Part shown: piece by piece, positions 47,988-48,474 of the stretch | Position numbering within the stretch: the first letter of the stretch is position 1 | Layout: every line of letters starts with the position of its first letter | Assembly: GCA_016218925.1 (NCBI GenBank) | Contig: JACRCR010000232.1 | Coordinates: forward strand, 1-48,474 | Length of the DNA: 48,474 nt | From: Deltaproteobacteria bacterium | Lineage (GTDB): Bacteria > Desulfobacterota > Binatia > UBA1149 > CAITLU01 | Reading direction: 5' to 3' | The notes under the pieces: generated by a model | Told to the model about the DNA's origin: nothing | Database searches by the model: none | Seen by the model: the letters and a program-made list of their open reading frames with translations, nothing else | Made by a program: the position numbers and the translations under genes

Positions 47988-48474
47988 CTAGAAGTGATGC
48001 GTCCAGCGCAGGTTGGCCTGGATTCCGGACGGCCGGTTTTCCACCGCGGTCTGGAAGTAGGTGTTCACGAAGATGTGGTCGTCCTGCGAGAACGAAAACA
48101 TCGCGCCCGGTCCGAGGGCCACTACCTGTTCGCGTGAGTCGGGAATCCCGTTGCCGTCCACTTCGTTGTTGGTGAACTGCTTCAGGTAGTAGCCGTTGAT
48201 ACCCACGCGCAGCATTTTCTCGACGACTTCGTAGCTCGACGCGAAATTCAGGTGGATGGCCTGACCGGCCTGTGTGTCGCCGGCGCCTGGGTAGAGCAGG
48301 TTATTCGGGTCGTCGTTCTTCGCATTCCACAAATAGTGCAGGCGCCAGCTCGCCTCGACCTTGGGTCCGAGGAACACGGTGGCCGCCCAGTAGGGATCGA
48401 GCGAGTAGAAGTTCGAGCCGGGGGTCAGGATCTTGTCGTTGTCGTACTTCCCGGTGGGGATCATGTTCTGGAAC
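47988..48474 (-). CDS. Partial outer-membrane transporter of the phenol MetA-pathway/SphA family
   Basis: The 3' portion of a gene that runs off the window. The visible ~160 residues are beta-strand-rich with alternating aromatic residues. The sequence includes TGKYD, the SLDPYWAATVFLGPKVEASW strand, INGYYLKQFTNNEV, VVALGPGAMFSF and a terminal RWTHHF, matching the C-terminal half of the MetA-pathway phenol-degradation outer-membrane family. These proteins are thought to admit aromatic compounds. The frame is open to 48474, so the ATG at 48464 is internal. Confidence 0.85.
   Translation of the reverse strand, partial: FQNMIPTGKYDNDKILTPGSNFYSLDPYWAATVFLGPKVEASWRLHYLWNAKNDDPNNLLYPGAGDTQAGQAIHLNFASSYEVVEKMLRVGINGYYLKQFTNNEVDGNGIPDSREQVVALGPGAMFSFSQDDHIFVNTYFQTAVENRPSGIQANLRWTHHF

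Overview
This is a GC-rich, gene-dense bacterial chromosome segment of about 48.5 kb with no rRNA, tRNA, CRISPR array, insertion sequence or phage gene that I can see. Several features suggest a soil or marine Deltaproteobacteria-like lineage (Myxococcota, Desulfobacterota or Binatota): the myxobacterial-style Cys-rich repeat protein, an octaheme cytochrome, a sterol-reductase homologue, and many redox enzymes of the P450, SDR, VOC and CMD families. That placement is inference from gene content only.

Layout. 1-680: a complete HepT/MntA-type (HEPN/nucleotidyltransferase) toxin-antitoxin pair. 724-2690: a TetR regulator translationally coupled to an FAD amine-oxidase-like enzyme, with a palindromic operator candidate. 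2754-6336: small metabolic genes on the minus strand (DUF6064-like membrane protein, redoxin, HisN-type phosphatase, YbhB/PEBP protein, exported unknown). 6471-13469: a tight eight-gene minus-strand operon, read SDR, CMD-family protein, small membrane protein, cytochrome P450, Ddn/DUF385 protein, gnd, zwf, pgl. It couples an oxidation module to the entire oxidative pentose-phosphate branch. 13649-17432: a FlK-like thioesterase, a zinc-ribbon methyltransferase, a VOC-VOC-SRPBCC fusion and a Bax-inhibitor-1 protein. 17727-26446: a plus-strand run of a DUF748/AsmA-like giant, a PAS-only protein made of 381-bp tandem repeats, an ERG4/ERG24 sterol-reductase homologue, cysteine synthase, a two-domain DUF3047-like protein and an NMO-like flavoenzyme.

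26816-35202: secreted unknowns, a GT4 glycosyltransferase, a class III aminotransferase with an overlapping VOC protein, a NamZ/DUF1343 muramidase homologue and a 681-residue Cys-rich exported protein. 35593-39030: a DUF77 thiamine-binding-type protein divergent from an operon of TetR, class III PLP enzyme and APH-fold kinase. This operon resembles a kinase/phospholyase pathway for an amino alcohol. 39097-39976: a PIN-domain toxin-antitoxin module inserted between two 146-bp direct repeats. Each repeat carries the 3' end of the kinase and the 3' end of the convergent cytochrome gene. 40060-48474: an octaheme HAO-like cytochrome c, a PlsC-type acyltransferase, a LysE exporter, a QueG-like Fe-S protein, an amidohydrolase, a Cys-cluster histidine kinase, leuB, and the 3' part of a MetA-pathway-type outer-membrane protein running off the window.

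The items that most deserve a second look are the P450/pentose-phosphate operon, the PIN module flanked by diverged duplicates of its insertion locus, the HAO-like octaheme cytochrome outside any visible nitrification context, the bacterial sterol-reductase homologue next to a PAS-only protein, and two palindromes (2675-2690 and 29461-29480) that look like TetR-type operators. Motif counts, coordinates and repeat alignments were done by hand. Family names rest on recognition of motifs, not on database searches.
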